Position numbers and translations under genes: made by a program. From Fodinibius salsisoli (GTDB lineage Bacteria; Bacteroidota; Rhodothermia; Balneolales; Balneolaceae), in assembly GCF_026229185.1 (NCBI RefSeq), contig NZ_JAGGJA010000002.1, positions 310,001 to 374,000 of the forward strand: a DNA stretch of 64,000 nt, in the 5' to 3' direction. Of the stretch, positions 8,958 to 18,256 are shown piece by piece. The notes below the pieces were generated by a model that was not told the origin of the DNA, did no database searches, and saw only the letters and a program-made list of their open reading frames with translations. The number at the start of each line of letters is the position of its first letter. The stretch's first letter is position 1.

Positions 8958-11468
8958 ATGCGATTGACAAAGGGACTATTACCTCTTCTACTTTTGTGCT
9001 TTGCTACCCTTGTACAGGCACAAAATCAAAGCCTATCTGATATCGATTTCAAGAGTATTAGAGTTGACCAGCTTTCCGACCAGCAGATTCAACGCATATA
9101 TGATGCTGCACAAGCTCGTAGTCTCTCTATCGATCAGGCCGTTCAATTAGCAGTATCCCGGGGGTTACCCCAATCGCAGGCCAGTAAATTACGGCAACGC
9201 CTTCAGCAAGCGCGCAGTGGAGGCCTCGGGGGAGACACAACCCAGGGACTACAGACCGGGCAGCTTAGAACGCAAGTTGAAACAGAAGGACCTCCGGCCG
9301 ATCCCACAAAATTTGATTCCCTGTATGCCCTTTCCGATTCGCTGGAAATGGCTAAAAGACAGCTTCGTGAAAAAATATTTGGATATAAGCTCTTTACCGA
9401 TGACCGAGTGACGTTCGAACCTGCACTGAATATCCCTACTCCCAAAGATTATGAGTTAGGTCCCGGCGACGAAATTATCATCGATATATGGGGAGCTGCT
9501 CAAATGAATTACCAGCTGCAAGTAACGCCGGATGGCATGATTAACATCCAAAACATTGGCCCTATCAATGTTAACGGCCTGTCCATTGACGAAGCCTCCA
9601 ACCGGCTTCGCTCCCGCCTTGGAGATATCTACTCCGGACTGAATCCACAGAACGAACAAAATAAGGACACCTACATGCAGCTGTCCCTGGGACAGGTGCG
9701 CAGCATCAAAGTAACCGTGCTAGGCGAAGCTAATGTGCCCGGAACCTACACGTTGTCATCCTTTTCCACGGTATTTAACGCCCTCTACGCTGCAGGCGGC
9801 CCCAATACACAGGGAAGCTTCCGAAAAATCAACGTCATGCGTGGCGATGAGAAAGTCGCTACTTTTGACCTTTACGACCTGCTCATTTATGGTAACCAGT
9901 CCCAGAATATCCGGCTGCGCTCGCAGGATATCATTCAGATCCAGCCTTATCAGAACCGTGTAGAAATTGAGGGTGAAGTCAAACGACCCGGCATCTACGA
10001 GCTTGTGGGCAATGAAACCTTACAGGATCTGATCGTCTATGCCGGCGATTTCACCGACCAAGCCTATACCGATCGCATTAAAGTGGTTGGCAATACTCCT
10101 AAGCAGCGTCGAATTTCGGACGTCAACAAAGGTTATTTCGATGATTATGTCTTATCAAACGGAGACTCCGTAGCTGTAGGAGAAATATTAGATCGTTTTA
10201 CCAATAAAGTTGAAATTGAAGGCGCCGTTTTTCGTCCCGGCGAATATGCTCTAAATGATACTACTTCCCTCTATTCGCTCATCCAACGTGCCGACGGACT
10301 GATGGGGGATGCTTTCATGAACCGTGGGCTCATCTTACGTACTCAGGACGATTATACCATGGAGACCATCTCTTTTAGCGTACGAGAGCTGATGCAAAAT
10401 CCCGAAGCTCATAATATCCCCCTGAAGAAAGATGATATCGTTCGTATTAACTCTATTTTTGATCTGAGAGAAGAATATACGGTTGGCATTAAGGGACCGG
10501 TACAAAGTCCGGATGAGTATGAGTATGCCAAGGGCATGACGCTTGAGGACCTCATCTATATGGCGGATGGCTTTAAAGAATCTGCCACCCCTTATCGTAT
10601 TGAGGTTGCCCGCCGCATCCGTGATGTAGATGACCTGACCGGCAACCGGTCATTTATTGCTGATATCAAAACCTTTAACGTAAACGAAGACTTGAGCCTT
10701 GGTGAGGCCGGCGCTAACTTTGAGCTGCATCCCTTTGACCAGGTCTATATTCGTGAGCTTCCAAATTACGAAGAACAGAAAGAGATACATGTTGTTGGTG
10801 AAGTGCAGTACCCCGGGAAGTATGCCATTTCATCGCGTACCGAACGCATCTCTGATATTATAGAACGAGCGGGCGGGCTGACCAATGATGCCTATACCGA
10901 AGGCGCAACCCTTTTCAGGAGAAGAGAATTTACCCAGCAGGAGTCTCAGCAAATGCTTGCCAACGTAGAAGGAACTGAAGCTCAAGAACAGCAACAACAA
11001 AGACAACAGGCCCAGCGCAGTGAGTCGGCCCAGGTCGGTATTGAGCTTCCGGAAGTACTTCAAAATCCGGGCTCCAGGTATGATCTATTACTCGAGGAGG
11101 GAGATTCCCTGTTCGTGCCCCAACGGCTTGAAACCGTGACTGTTGAAGGTGGCGTATTCTATCCCACGACCATTCGCTTCGAGCCTGGCCGTTCATTTTC
11201 TGACTATATTACGGCTGCCGGTGGATTTAATGACCTTGCCCGAAAAAAGAAGGCTTATATTATCTATGCCAATGGCGATGTGGATAGAACCAAGAAGTTT
11301 TTATTCTTCAAAAATTATCCCTCTGTACAGCCCGGGGCTACTATCGTCGTGCCGGAAGAAGATCCCAATGAAGGCCTCTCTACCCAGGAACGTATCGGTA
11401 TATTGTCAGCAATTACCTCTACCGCGGCCCTCATAGCAACGACTATCGTTCAGATCACGAGGAATTAA
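8958..11468 (+). CDS. SLBB-domain polysaccharide export protein (OPX/Wza-like)
   Basis: An 836-residue protein with a signal peptide (cleavage near LVQAQ), a polysaccharide export (PES) domain starting at YELGPGDEIIIDIWG (about residue 160), and five or more SLBB modules recognised by repeated V.GEV..PG.Y and G..... patterns to about residue 790. A Gln-rich low-complexity stretch lies near residue 675. A C-terminal hydrophobic helix (ILSAITSTAALIATTIVQ) ends the protein, the Wza-like position for crossing the outer membrane. It is more than twice the length of E. coli Wza, as in the long OPX proteins of Bacteroidota. It would form the export channel for the polymer made by the surrounding locus. 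No stand-alone tyrosine kinase (Wzc) was found in the window. Confidence 0.9.
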   Translation: MRLTKGLLPLLLLCFATLVQAQNQSLSDIDFKSIRVDQLSDQQIQRIYDAAQARSLSIDQAVQLAVSRGLPQSQASKLRQRLQQARSGGLGGDTTQGLQTGQLRTQVETEGPPADPTKFDSLYALSDSLEMAKRQLREKIFGYKLFTDDRVTFEPALNIPTPKDYELGPGDEIIIDIWGAAQMNYQLQVTPDGMINIQNIGPINVNGLSIDEASNRLRSRLGDIYSGLNPQNEQNKDTYMQLSLGQVRSIKVTVLGEANVPGTYTLSSFSTVFNALYAAGGPNTQGSFRKINVMRGDEKVATFDLYDLLIYGNQSQNIRLRSQDIIQIQPYQNRVEIEGEVKRPGIYELVGNETLQDLIVYAGDFTDQAYTDRIKVVGNTPKQRRISDVNKGYFDDYVLSNGDSVAVGEILDRFTNKVEIEGAVFRPGEYALNDTTSLYSLIQRADGLMGDAFMNRGLILRTQDDYTMETISFSVRELMQNPEAHNIPLKKDDIVRINSIFDLREEYTVGIKGPVQSPDEYEYAKGMTLEDLIYMADGFKESATPYRIEVARRIRDVDDLTGNRSFIADIKTFNVNEDLSLGEAGANFELHPFDQVYIRELPNYEEQKEIHVVGEVQYPGKYAISSRTERISDIIERAGGLTNDAYTEGATLFRRREFTQQESQQMLANVEGTEAQEQQQQRQQAQRSESAQVGIELPEVLQNPGSRYDLLLEEGDSLFVPQRLETVTVEGGVFYPTTIRFEPGRSFSDYITAAGGFNDLARKKKAYIIYANGDVDRTKKFLFFKNYPSVQPGATIVVPEEDPNEGLSTQERIGILSAITSTAALIATTIVQITRN

Positions 11469-11700
11469 GAGGAGATGTGGATTTCCTCCTACAATATATA
11501 TTCTGAACGAGACGAAGTGGAGCTGAAGAATCTCACTGGATCAATGGAATACAGATTAGGCTGATAATCACAGTTTTTTTGCGAGAAATCAGTATTCCTT
11601 GTTTTATGGGTGATTAGCCTCAAAACTGATTGCCCAAACCTTAAAACTCTTAACCTCCTCTCTCGGAGGGTAAATTTACCCTGTAACAGGTAGTTTACAA

Positions 11701-11778
11701 TAGTAGGCCAGACATCTTGTCCGGCTGATAGCATCTTTATTATGGTTGTTACAGTCGGGAAAGATTCCCGACCTACTA
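11701..11778. repeat. Double-palindrome REPIN-like repeat, copy 1
   Basis: Outer arms TAGTAGG and CCTACTA enclose two palindromes, CCAGACATCTTGTCCGG and TCGGGAAAGATTCCCGA. The same plan, including the shared core GACATCTTGTC, occurs at 33676-33753, and a single half (TTGGGAAAGCTTCCCGACCTAC) at 1264-1285. Confidence 0.7.
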
Positions 11779-11841
11779 CGTATTTTATCATCAATAATCC
11801 CCATTCAGGAGATATAGGGTTCCACCAAGTTATTTAGACTA

Positions 11842-11935
11842 TACTCATCGGATGAGTAACAGGACCCCTAACAAACAATGAGCAAGATCACTCATCCGAT
11901 GAGTGATACCAGCCTATTCCTTGTTTGAGACTCCA
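11842..11935. repeat. ACTCATCNGATGAGT repeat unit, copy 3 (two palindromes)
   Basis: TACTCATCGGATGAGTA at 11842-11858 and CACTCATCCGATGAGTG at 11889-11905, then ATACCAGCCTATTCC and TTTGAGACTC. Organisation matches the copy at 8637-8745. Confidence 0.75.
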
Positions 11936-12031
11936 GTGGAATAATATTCCACTGGGCACGCCGGGATAGGGCAACACATCTGGCACTCCCTCTTCCAAGG
12001 AAGAATTCTTATTGCCTTATCTAAGACAGGC

Positions 12032-13351
12032 TTAGCCCCCAATCTCAATCCAAACCACATCCATTAAATTATGACCCGTGGCCCCCGTTTTTAGAAGGGT
12101 ATCCATCTGCTTGTGGAAATGATAGGAATCATTACGCTGCAGGTAAGTTTCCGGATCTATATCATTATTGCGAGCCCGCCCTATCGTCTCACCGTCAACA
12201 AGAGCTCCCGCCGCATCCGTCGGACCGTCAATCCCATCGGTACCAGCACTTAGCCAGCTTATATTTGGCTGATTAGCGATCTTTAAAGCTCCACGCAGTG
12301 CTAACTCCTGGTTCCGTCCTCCTTTTCCTTCTCCCGTAACTTTTACCGTTGATTCCCCATAAAATATAAGCAGCGTTGGCCTTTCCTGAGTGCCTTCCTT
12401 CTCCAACTGATCCTTAATTCTTTCATAAACAGTAGTAGCAACCGTTTCCACCGGCTCATTAAAAGGCTCCCTGGCTACCCATACCTGGTACCCGTCCTCT
12501 GCCGCAAAGGCCTCTGCCTGCCGGGCAAACTGACCAGCCGAACTGATTATCTGTGTTTGCTCACCAGCAAAGGATATCTCCCCCGGCTTTAGCGTTTCCT
12601 GCCAACGGCCTGCTATTCCCAACTGAATATGTTTTCGTACTGACTTGGGCACTTTATCCCAAATGCTTCGTTCTTTTAAGACGCCTTCTGCATCTGAAAA
12701 AGTCGAGGAATCAGGAACGGTAGGCCCGCTTCCGATAACAGCCGGATGATCACCCGGCACATCCGAAATAATCAAATTAATCAACGTCGTTTCATGGGAT
12801 AATGAACGAAGCAACTGCCCTCCCTTAATATCTGAACAATGCTTACGGACGGCATTCATCTCATAAATCCCGGCACCCGAGTTATTCAAAAGGTCGAACG
12901 TTTGATTAAGTTCTTCGATAGTAATGTCCTCTGCAGGCTGACACATTAATGAAGAAGTGCCCCCCGAGATGAGGTTCAATACAATCGCATCTCCGGGTAT
13001 TTCCTTAAAAAAAGAGATCGCCTGCTCTCCGGCCCTCAAACTACCCCTGCCCGGCACCGGATGTTCTCCTTCAATGATCTCATCCGCCGGCACAGAAACC
13101 GAAGCCTTCGAACCGGCTGTGATTACCAGACTCCCGGCTATTCGACCTTCCATAATAGTATGCACCGCTTCATACATGGGGATGGAGGCCTTCCCCGCCG
13201 CAAAAACATAAACGGGATGTTCCTTCAGGTCAAAGCCCGACGCCCCAACGCTCAACTTATGCCCTTTACAAGAGACCCGGTCCGCGATGGCCTTCTGGGG
13301 TGAACAAGCATCGAGGGTACGGAGGAAAAGCTCCTTCAGATATGTATGCAT
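12032..13351 (-). CDS. Glycerate 2-kinase (MOFRL/GckA family)
   Basis: A 439-residue enzyme of the DUF4147/MOFRL family that phosphorylates D-glycerate to 2-phosphoglycerate in the cytoplasm. Diagnostic segments are AAGKASIPM near the N-terminus, LISGGTSSLM, GGQLL, ISDVPGD, SGPTVPDS, and in the MOFRL domain GESTVKVTGEGKGGRNQELA and AGTDGIDGPTDAAG. Length is normal. It sits between exopolysaccharide genes without sharing their function, flanked by repeat-rich gaps on both sides, so it looks like a separate single-gene unit. It could link to the hydroxypyruvate-isomerase-like gene at 38 kb through the glycerate/hydroxypyruvate pathway, although the two are far apart. Confidence 0.9.
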   Translation of the reverse strand: MHTYLKELFLRTLDACSPQKAIADRVSCKGHKLSVGASGFDLKEHPVYVFAAGKASIPMYEAVHTIMEGRIAGSLVITAGSKASVSVPADEIIEGEHPVPGRGSLRAGEQAISFFKEIPGDAIVLNLISGGTSSLMCQPAEDITIEELNQTFDLLNNSGAGIYEMNAVRKHCSDIKGGQLLRSLSHETTLINLIISDVPGDHPAVIGSGPTVPDSSTFSDAEGVLKERSIWDKVPKSVRKHIQLGIAGRWQETLKPGEISFAGEQTQIISSAGQFARQAEAFAAEDGYQVWVAREPFNEPVETVATTVYERIKDQLEKEGTQERPTLLIFYGESTVKVTGEGKGGRNQELALRGALKIANQPNISWLSAGTDGIDGPTDAAGALVDGETIGRARNNDIDPETYLQRNDSYHFHKQMDTLLKTGATGHNLMDVVWIEIGG

Positions 13352-13970
13352 AGAGACTACTGGTTGTCTATTAAGCGTATCAAATATTTATTGCAGTCTA
13401 AGTACGCACTTATTTTAATGGAAATAAAGTGTTTTTCTTTCCATGGGATATCTGATTTATAGCAGGAAAATGATAGCTCTCCAAGCCTAATGAATAGGGT
13501 CCACAGCCCACGGGGCGAATCCATCCAAGTGCTTTAAACTTCACACTTTCGACTTATTTACTACAAAAAAACCTCTCCGCTATGCCGTACTCCCAAAAGG
13601 GAGATTTGTCACAGCTCATTTGTCAACAAGTTTAAGACCGGTGGCAAACTGATTTTAATACGACCGATCTAAGAAAAAAGGTTCGGTTCGTTAAGGCAAA
13701 GGAGACGCTGAGGATTGAAAAAAACTGTCTAAATCAGAAGTGAGTTTTTATTCTTTGATCTGAGGTGCCTCTGGTTACTTACTGGTCTCTTTTTCCAGCT
13801 GGCGATACCTTTTAGTCTGGTCGCGCTTCTGTGGGATGTTCGTTCCAAAAATAGAACAATATATCACCTATACGACATCCCCTGCTCCCTTTGGCATGAG
13901 ACAATTACATTATAATTTAGAATTATCACAGAAGTGTACAACCCATTAAGCCTTTACCCGCCCTAAACAA
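13352..13970. other. 619 bp intergenic region, no gene
   Basis: Holds a degenerate repeat CTCCGC...CCGTACTCCC..AAGGGAGA at about 13573-13604, also seen at 30190-30225. A 31-codon minus-strand frame (13775-13867, GTG start) ends in a Lys/Arg/Glu-rich tail but lacks support. The rest is unremarkable. Confidence 0.6.
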
Positions 13971-14729
13971 CTAATGTCCATCCGTATCCAGATGAATCAT
14001 TTTAAGAATGGTGTGGCCTAAAATATTTAAATCCAGGCCCAGACACTGTTTTTCAACATAAATAAGATCGTAGTCTAAACGCTTCCTCATATGATCTACA
14101 TCCAACGTTCCCCCTCGGTACCCTTTGACCTGAGCGAGTCCTGAAATGCCGGGTTTGACTGCATACCGGTAATAAAAATCATCATACATGTTATTCCAGT
14201 GTGCGCATTCTTCAATCGCATAAGGCCGGGGACCAATAAGACTCATATCTCCCTTCAACACGTTCAGCACCTGTGGCAATTCATCCAGATTGGTCATCCG
14301 TAATAAACTACCAAACCAGAAGACTCGCTTATCGTTTTCTTGGGTTACCACCGGTTTGCCATCAATACGCCGAAGATCCAGCTGATGCATCGTCCGAAAT
14401 TTATAACAGACAAACTCATGCCCATGTTGTCCGGTTCTGCGTTGCTTGTATAGAACAGGTCCCTTAGAGCTTAGCTTAATAAATAGGGCAAAAACGGGAT
14501 ACAGCAATAGGAAAAACAGAAAAGCAAAACATCCAATAAAAATGTCGATACTTCGCTTACCCCTAAAGGTATTATTTGCCAGTGATTCAAATTTTGAATA
14601 ACTGCTATCCGCACCGTTAGCAGACGCTATATTAGTATCGTACATCTCTTGTACAATACATTGCCTGACGGTTTGATATTTCTCTTGAATTAGGTTTTCA
14701 GGGGCAACCGACTCGCTTTTATATCCCAT
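13971..14729 (-). CDS. Priming sugar (phosphoglycosyl) transferase
   Basis: A 252-residue bacterial sugar transferase (WcaJ/PglC catalytic domain) that moves a sugar-1-phosphate onto undecaprenyl phosphate to start the repeat unit. After ~55 polar residues comes one hydrophobic re-entrant helix ([20 protein letters not shown]), then the catalytic core: [41 protein letters not shown] and [18 protein letters not shown]. It is the short, monotopic type without the multi-spanning N-terminus of WbaP. The ATG at 14729 has only a weak AAG upstream. It faces away from the sulfotransferase across a 485 bp AT-rich gap. Probably the first committed step of the locus. Confidence 0.9.
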   Translation of the reverse strand: MGYKSESVAPENLIQEKYQTVRQCIVQEMYDTNIASANGADSSYSKFESLANNTFRGKRSIDIFIGCFAFLFFLLLYPVFALFIKLSSKGPVLYKQRRTGQHGHEFVCYKFRTMHQLDLRRIDGKPVVTQENDKRVFWFGSLLRMTNLDELPQVLNVLKGDMSLIGPRPYAIEECAHWNNMYDDFYYRYAVKPGISGLAQVKGYRGGTLDVDHMRKRLDYDLIYVEKQCLGLDLNILGHTILKMIHLDTDGH

Positions 14730-15161
14730 CTTAATAATTTATTAAGAATTGTAGCTAACTGGGCTTATAGCTAATAGTTATGTTCAGGTTCAAAAAAATC
14801 TAATATAAAACTATTTCACTCAATAGTAAAAAAAGAACTCTTTTTAAGATTAAAATAAAGTCCACACCTCAGTTATAAATACTTTCTATTGAGCAATAGG
14901 ACCATCAAACAATATTTACCAGCATTGATTGTTTATGTTTCAAGATAAATTGATTTATTTATCTTGAATTAGACAATTGAGTTTCGCACAGAATGATATA
15001 GGAAGATGCTAACAAAATATCTACCAGTTGCAATTCCTTTGCTTTGTTGAATAATTAGTAAGCTCATCGATGAAATGTTCTTAGAAGATTATTGCTTCCC
15101 CATAGATTTGTTTCTAAAGCAAAATTATTTTTTTAATATTTCTTATTTAATCATTAAATAA
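14730..15161. other. AT-rich divergent intergenic region
   Basis: About 430 bp without a gene between the priming transferase and the sulfotransferase unit. It is clearly more AT-rich than its surroundings. An inverted repeat TCAAGATAAATTGA / TTTATCTTGAA lies around 14939-14967. Promoters for both flanking genes are expected here. Confidence 0.5.
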
Positions 15162-15218
15162 ATGAACATTTTACACATTACTAGTTTTTCTAACAAGAGA
15201 GGCAATAGTAGAAAATGA
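15162..15218 (+). CDS. 18-residue leader-like peptide overlapping the sulfotransferase start
   Basis: ATG at 15162 gives MNILHITSFSNKRGNSRK and stops at a TGA that overlaps the sulfotransferase ATG as ATGA (15215-15218). The opening MNILHITSF closely resembles the first strand of GT4 glycosyltransferases, so this may be the stump of a deleted transferase or a short translated leader that couples translation to the next gene. It is too short to test by homology and could be chance. Confidence 0.3.
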   Translation: MNILHITSFSNKRGNSRK

Positions 15219-15958
15219 TATTTTGTATTATCGGTTATTCAAGGTCAGGCACTACTTATTTATCTAATTTAATTTACAACAACATTGAATGTAAACAATT
15301 CAATGAGCCTCATCTTTTGTGGAAGAATATCGATAAGTTTAATATCTACGATCAGGTTAAGCCCGTTAAAAATGAATACTTAAAAAAATTTGTTGCACGG
15401 AAGCTTCGACATGACAACAAAATTGTCATTGAAAAATCACCTCCGAACCTTTTTAGACCAGAAACAGTAAAGTATGTATTACCAGAGGCTAAGATATTAT
15501 TCATCGAAAGGGATGAGCAAGCCTGCTTGCAATCTAATGTAAAAGCAACGCTGAAACATGGCGGATTTAACCCAGCTAAGTATTTACAAAAATCACAACC
15601 AGATGCATATAATTTAGAAAAGGGACAAAATCCCCAAAATACGCTGCTATTACACAAGCAGATCCATTCCTCCCAGGTTTTTAATTTCACCAAATACTCT
15701 CTTCTTAAATTTAACCACTGGCGCAAGGGACTCTACCCTTTTGGTCCTAAACTAAGTGGATATGACAAGTTAATGCGCGAGAGAGGACCTGAATATTACC
15801 ATACCAAATGCATTGATCTAATAAAAGAATACAAGAAAAAATATATCAAACTATTTGATGACATCCATTTTATAAAACTGGAAAAATTAGTAGAAAATTC
15901 AAATAACTACCTGGATGACATACTTGGTTTTATAAAAAGGTACAGTAGTGAAGCTTAG
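15215..15958 (+). CDS. PAPS-dependent sulfotransferase family protein
   Basis: A 247-residue protein whose N-terminus, IIGYSRSGTTYLSNL, is the 5'-phosphosulfate-binding loop of sulfotransferases (RSGTTYL at residues 10-16). ILFIERDEQACLQSNVKATL (about 95-114) resembles the 3'-phosphate-binding region, with the expected Arg/Ser pattern less strict than in the classic family. It would sulfate a carbohydrate or lipid-linked intermediate using PAPS. The gene is markedly AT-rich and Lys/Asn-rich compared with its neighbours, suggesting horizontal origin. It is the only plus-strand gene between two leftward operons. With cysC, cysQ and a probable sulfate permease at 0-3.4 kb, it suggests that the exopolysaccharide is sulfated; this is inference. 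Confidence 0.78.
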   Translation: MIFCIIGYSRSGTTYLSNLIYNNIECKQFNEPHLLWKNIDKFNIYDQVKPVKNEYLKKFVARKLRHDNKIVIEKSPPNLFRPETVKYVLPEAKILFIERDEQACLQSNVKATLKHGGFNPAKYLQKSQPDAYNLEKGQNPQNTLLLHKQIHSSQVFNFTKYSLLKFNHWRKGLYPFGPKLSGYDKLMRERGPEYYHTKCIDLIKEYKKKYIKLFDDIHFIKLEKLVENSNNYLDDILGFIKRYSSEA

Positions 15959-16078
15959 ATCACTCAACCATTGTCCTTAACTTTTGAAGACACTTAACTC
16001 CTCCCGGGAGGTATCAATCCGCTGGCTTACATTGTAACCTATTCTAATAAAAGTATATAACTTTCTATGAATTCAGAT

Positions 16079-17320
16079 TTACTTTGAACCGCCCAGCACG
16101 CTAATCTTGACCCGTTTATAATTTCCTTTATGCATCATGAACAGTCCAACCGAGATGGTAAAGGGAAGCATGTGTGAAGGGGTTGTAAAGCGATGCGCGG
16201 TAAACGAGGCAAAAGTGATAGTAAAAAAAACGATCAATAAGTAATCGCGGATCACCGGCTGGGTTTTAATACGTTTGAGATATAAAAAGAGCGATACCCA
16301 GAACGTTAAAAACAGAGTCAATCCTACGATACCCTGTTCCGCAAGAAAATGTAAATACGAATGATGAGCATGTGCATCGGTATGTGCTTTTTGGGGCTGG
16401 GCATTGTAGGTTAGATAGGGAACAATCTCTTGCAGATCATACGGCCTGTCGTCGTACGACCCTACTCCATTGCCTAAAACGGGCGATTCCAAAAATATAT
16501 ACCAAGCCCTGGGGAAGGTATAGAATATTCTGATCATCACATTGGCACTTTTCTGTTCTACATCATTATCAAGATCTATCTGAACATTATTTTGAGTAGC
16601 AATCTGTCCTTTGTAGTAAGGGTAACCGATCATCAGGCTGCCAGCAGTAAACAAAATGGGTATCAAAAGTAACAACATAAGTATTTTCATACGCTCGGTT
16701 TGTACACAGTACCAAGCCATAATGCCAAGTGCTAACCCCAGGATAGATCCGCGGGAATAGGTAGCTATCAAAATGATTAGGACTAACAGAAATAAAAATA
16801 GCTCCTTTTTACTGCCACGGTGATACCAGTAGGCAAAGCCCAGTGCACCTAAAGTGGATAAAAAACCACCTACTGCGTTTTGTGCGTAAAACAATCCACT
16901 GAAAACTATTTCATGAATATTACCTAAAAAGTTAGCGGTTAACAGGTGATATACAAATAACAGTCCATAAAGAATGACGCCAAACAGGTAGAACTGGCGA
17001 AAATGGTTCCGCAGCTTAAATTCAAAGCTGAACAGGGGCAAAATGAGCAGCGGCGCATAGGAAATGATAAAATTGCCGTCGCGCCGGTAAAAGCCAAATT
17101 CAACAACAGAGAGAGGATGGTACAGCAGTACACTCATTAAAAAGAGTGCCAAGAAAGCATACAGCCACGCAATGGGCCGGGGCAGCTCATTTTTGTTAAA
17201 TGCATAAATAGATAATGGAATCAACAGGGTCAGTAAGGGACTAACATAGATGAAGTTGGTCACTGTCCCAAATAGTGACACCAGCGCCAGTCCCAATACA
17301 AATTTCTTCTGTAAATCCAC
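16079..17320 (-). CDS. O-antigen ligase/polymerase family membrane protein (Wzy/WaaL-like)
   Basis: A 413-residue polytopic inner-membrane protein with ten or more hydrophobic helices and a periplasmic loop in the second half. The Wzy_C signature is visible as ATYSRGSILGL (about residue 190) and, after the loop with GNGVGSYDDRPYD, HAHHSYLHFLAEQGIVGL (about residue 318). It either polymerises repeat units or ligates them to a carrier; with Wzx and Wzz beside it, polymerase is the likelier job. The start is a GTG (17320). It lies 17-20 bp downstream of the GT2 gene in one leftward operon: methyltransferase, Wzz, Wzx, GT2, Wzy. Confidence 0.85.
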   Translation of the reverse strand: MDLQKKFVLGLALVSLFGTVTNFIYVSPLLTLLIPLSIYAFNKNELPRPIAWLYAFLALFLMSVLLYHPLSVVEFGFYRRDGNFIISYAPLLILPLFSFEFKLRNHFRQFYLFGVILYGLLFVYHLLTANFLGNIHEIVFSGLFYAQNAVGGFLSTLGALGFAYWYHRGSKKELFLFLLVLIILIATYSRGSILGLALGIMAWYCVQTERMKILMLLLLIPILFTAGSLMIGYPYYKGQIATQNNVQIDLDNDVEQKSANVMIRIFYTFPRAWYIFLESPVLGNGVGSYDDRPYDLQEIVPYLTYNAQPQKAHTDAHAHHSYLHFLAEQGIVGLTLFLTFWVSLFLYLKRIKTQPVIRDYLLIVFFTITFASFTAHRFTTPSHMLPFTISVGLFMMHKGNYKRVKISVLGGSK

Positions 17321-17337
17321 TAGAGTAATCCGTTACA

Positions 17338-18240
17338 CTATTTATTAAAGGTAAACATTAGTTTTATGATCATGGGGATGCGCTTCCACTGGCCTCTTCG
17401 TACTCTGTTAATCAAAGCATAAAAAATAGATAAATAGGCACAAGGCAAATATAATGGGAAAAATTTATAAGTGAACTTTAATCGGTTTTTGAGCTGATAA
17501 TAATCGGATTTTTCACTCCTGTTAGCTCGCTGTAATTGGTTTCCCCCAGTAGATGCTCCCTCCTTATGATAGACAACACTTTCCGGTGCAAATCCTAATG
17601 AAAATTGTGGCTTAGCCCGTATTCCCCAATCAAGTTCTTCGTAATATAGAAAATAATCTTCACTCAACCATCCCACCTCGTTGAGGAAGCGCCGGGATAC
17701 CAGCATCGAGGCCCCGATAACGAAATCAAGATTTTCTTCAATTTGCTGAGGATTAAAGGAGGTTTCCACAGACTGATGTTGCCCAAAATTGTTGGTCGTC
17801 GCCAACCATTTGTTATGGCTTCCTCCGCCCAACACTTGGATGGTATCACGCTGGTGGTAATAAATAAGTTTAGACCCGCATATACCTATGTTGGTATCTT
17901 TTTCCATCCGCTGGACGAGGTGAGAAAGAGCATCTGGATCCACTACGGTGTCATTATTTAACAACCATACATAATCAGTTCCTTCGTTAAGTGCCTGTTC
18001 AATACCTAAATTATTGCCCCCGGCAAAGCCCAGGTTTTGGTCACTTTCAATGAGATGGACCTGCGGAAATGCCCTGCTGATCTTTTCTGGGGATCCGTCA
18101 GTTGATCCATTATCAACAACAATGACCGAATAATTAGGGTAATCGAGGTTATCCAAAGAATGGAGGCATTCGATGGTATCCTGCCATCCGTTCCAGTTGA
18201 CCAAAATTATAAATATCCTGGGCGTTAAAGATATATTCAT
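17338..18240 (-). CDS. Glycosyltransferase family 2, rhamnosyltransferase-like
   Basis: About 300 residues with the GT-A fold marks ILVNWNGWQDTIECLHSL, VVDNGSTDGSPE, NLGFAGGNNLGI, the DXD-like LLNNDTVVDPDAL, and the acceptor-side FLYYEELDWGIRAK. This set is typical of the WbbL/RfbF rhamnosyltransferase branch of GT2. I chose the ATG at 18240; a TTG two codons upstream is possible, but neither has a good ribosome site. The enzyme would extend the lipid-linked repeat unit. It lies 16 bp after the Wzx stop and 17 bp before the ligase start, so the three are co-transcribed. Confidence 0.88.
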   Translation of the reverse strand: MNISLTPRIFIILVNWNGWQDTIECLHSLDNLDYPNYSVIVVDNGSTDGSPEKISRAFPQVHLIESDQNLGFAGGNNLGIEQALNEGTDYVWLLNNDTVVDPDALSHLVQRMEKDTNIGICGSKLIYYHQRDTIQVLGGGSHNKWLATTNNFGQHQSVETSFNPQQIEENLDFVIGASMLVSRRFLNEVGWLSEDYFLYYEELDWGIRAKPQFSLGFAPESVVYHKEGASTGGNQLQRANRSEKSDYYQLKNRLKFTYKFFPLYLPCAYLSIFYALINRVRRGQWKRIPMIIKLMFTFNK

Positions 18241-18256
18241 TGGCAACGGGGCTTAA

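Larger units (their letters stand above)
11469..12031. other. 563 bp intergenic region, dense in palindromic repeats
   Basis: No gene is supported; a 101-codon minus-strand frame at 11489-11794 runs through the repeats. It holds a weak hairpin AGGAG...CTCCT just after the SLBB stop (11470-11491), the double-palindrome repeat at 11701-11778, and the paired ACTCATC repeat at 11842-11935. Confidence 0.7.

Noticed and set aside
13775-13867. 31-codon minus-strand frame with GTG start and basic tail (QKRDQTKRYRQLEKE)
   Set aside because: Short, weak ribosome site and no recognisable family; coding-like tail may be chance. Could be reopened if conserved in relatives.
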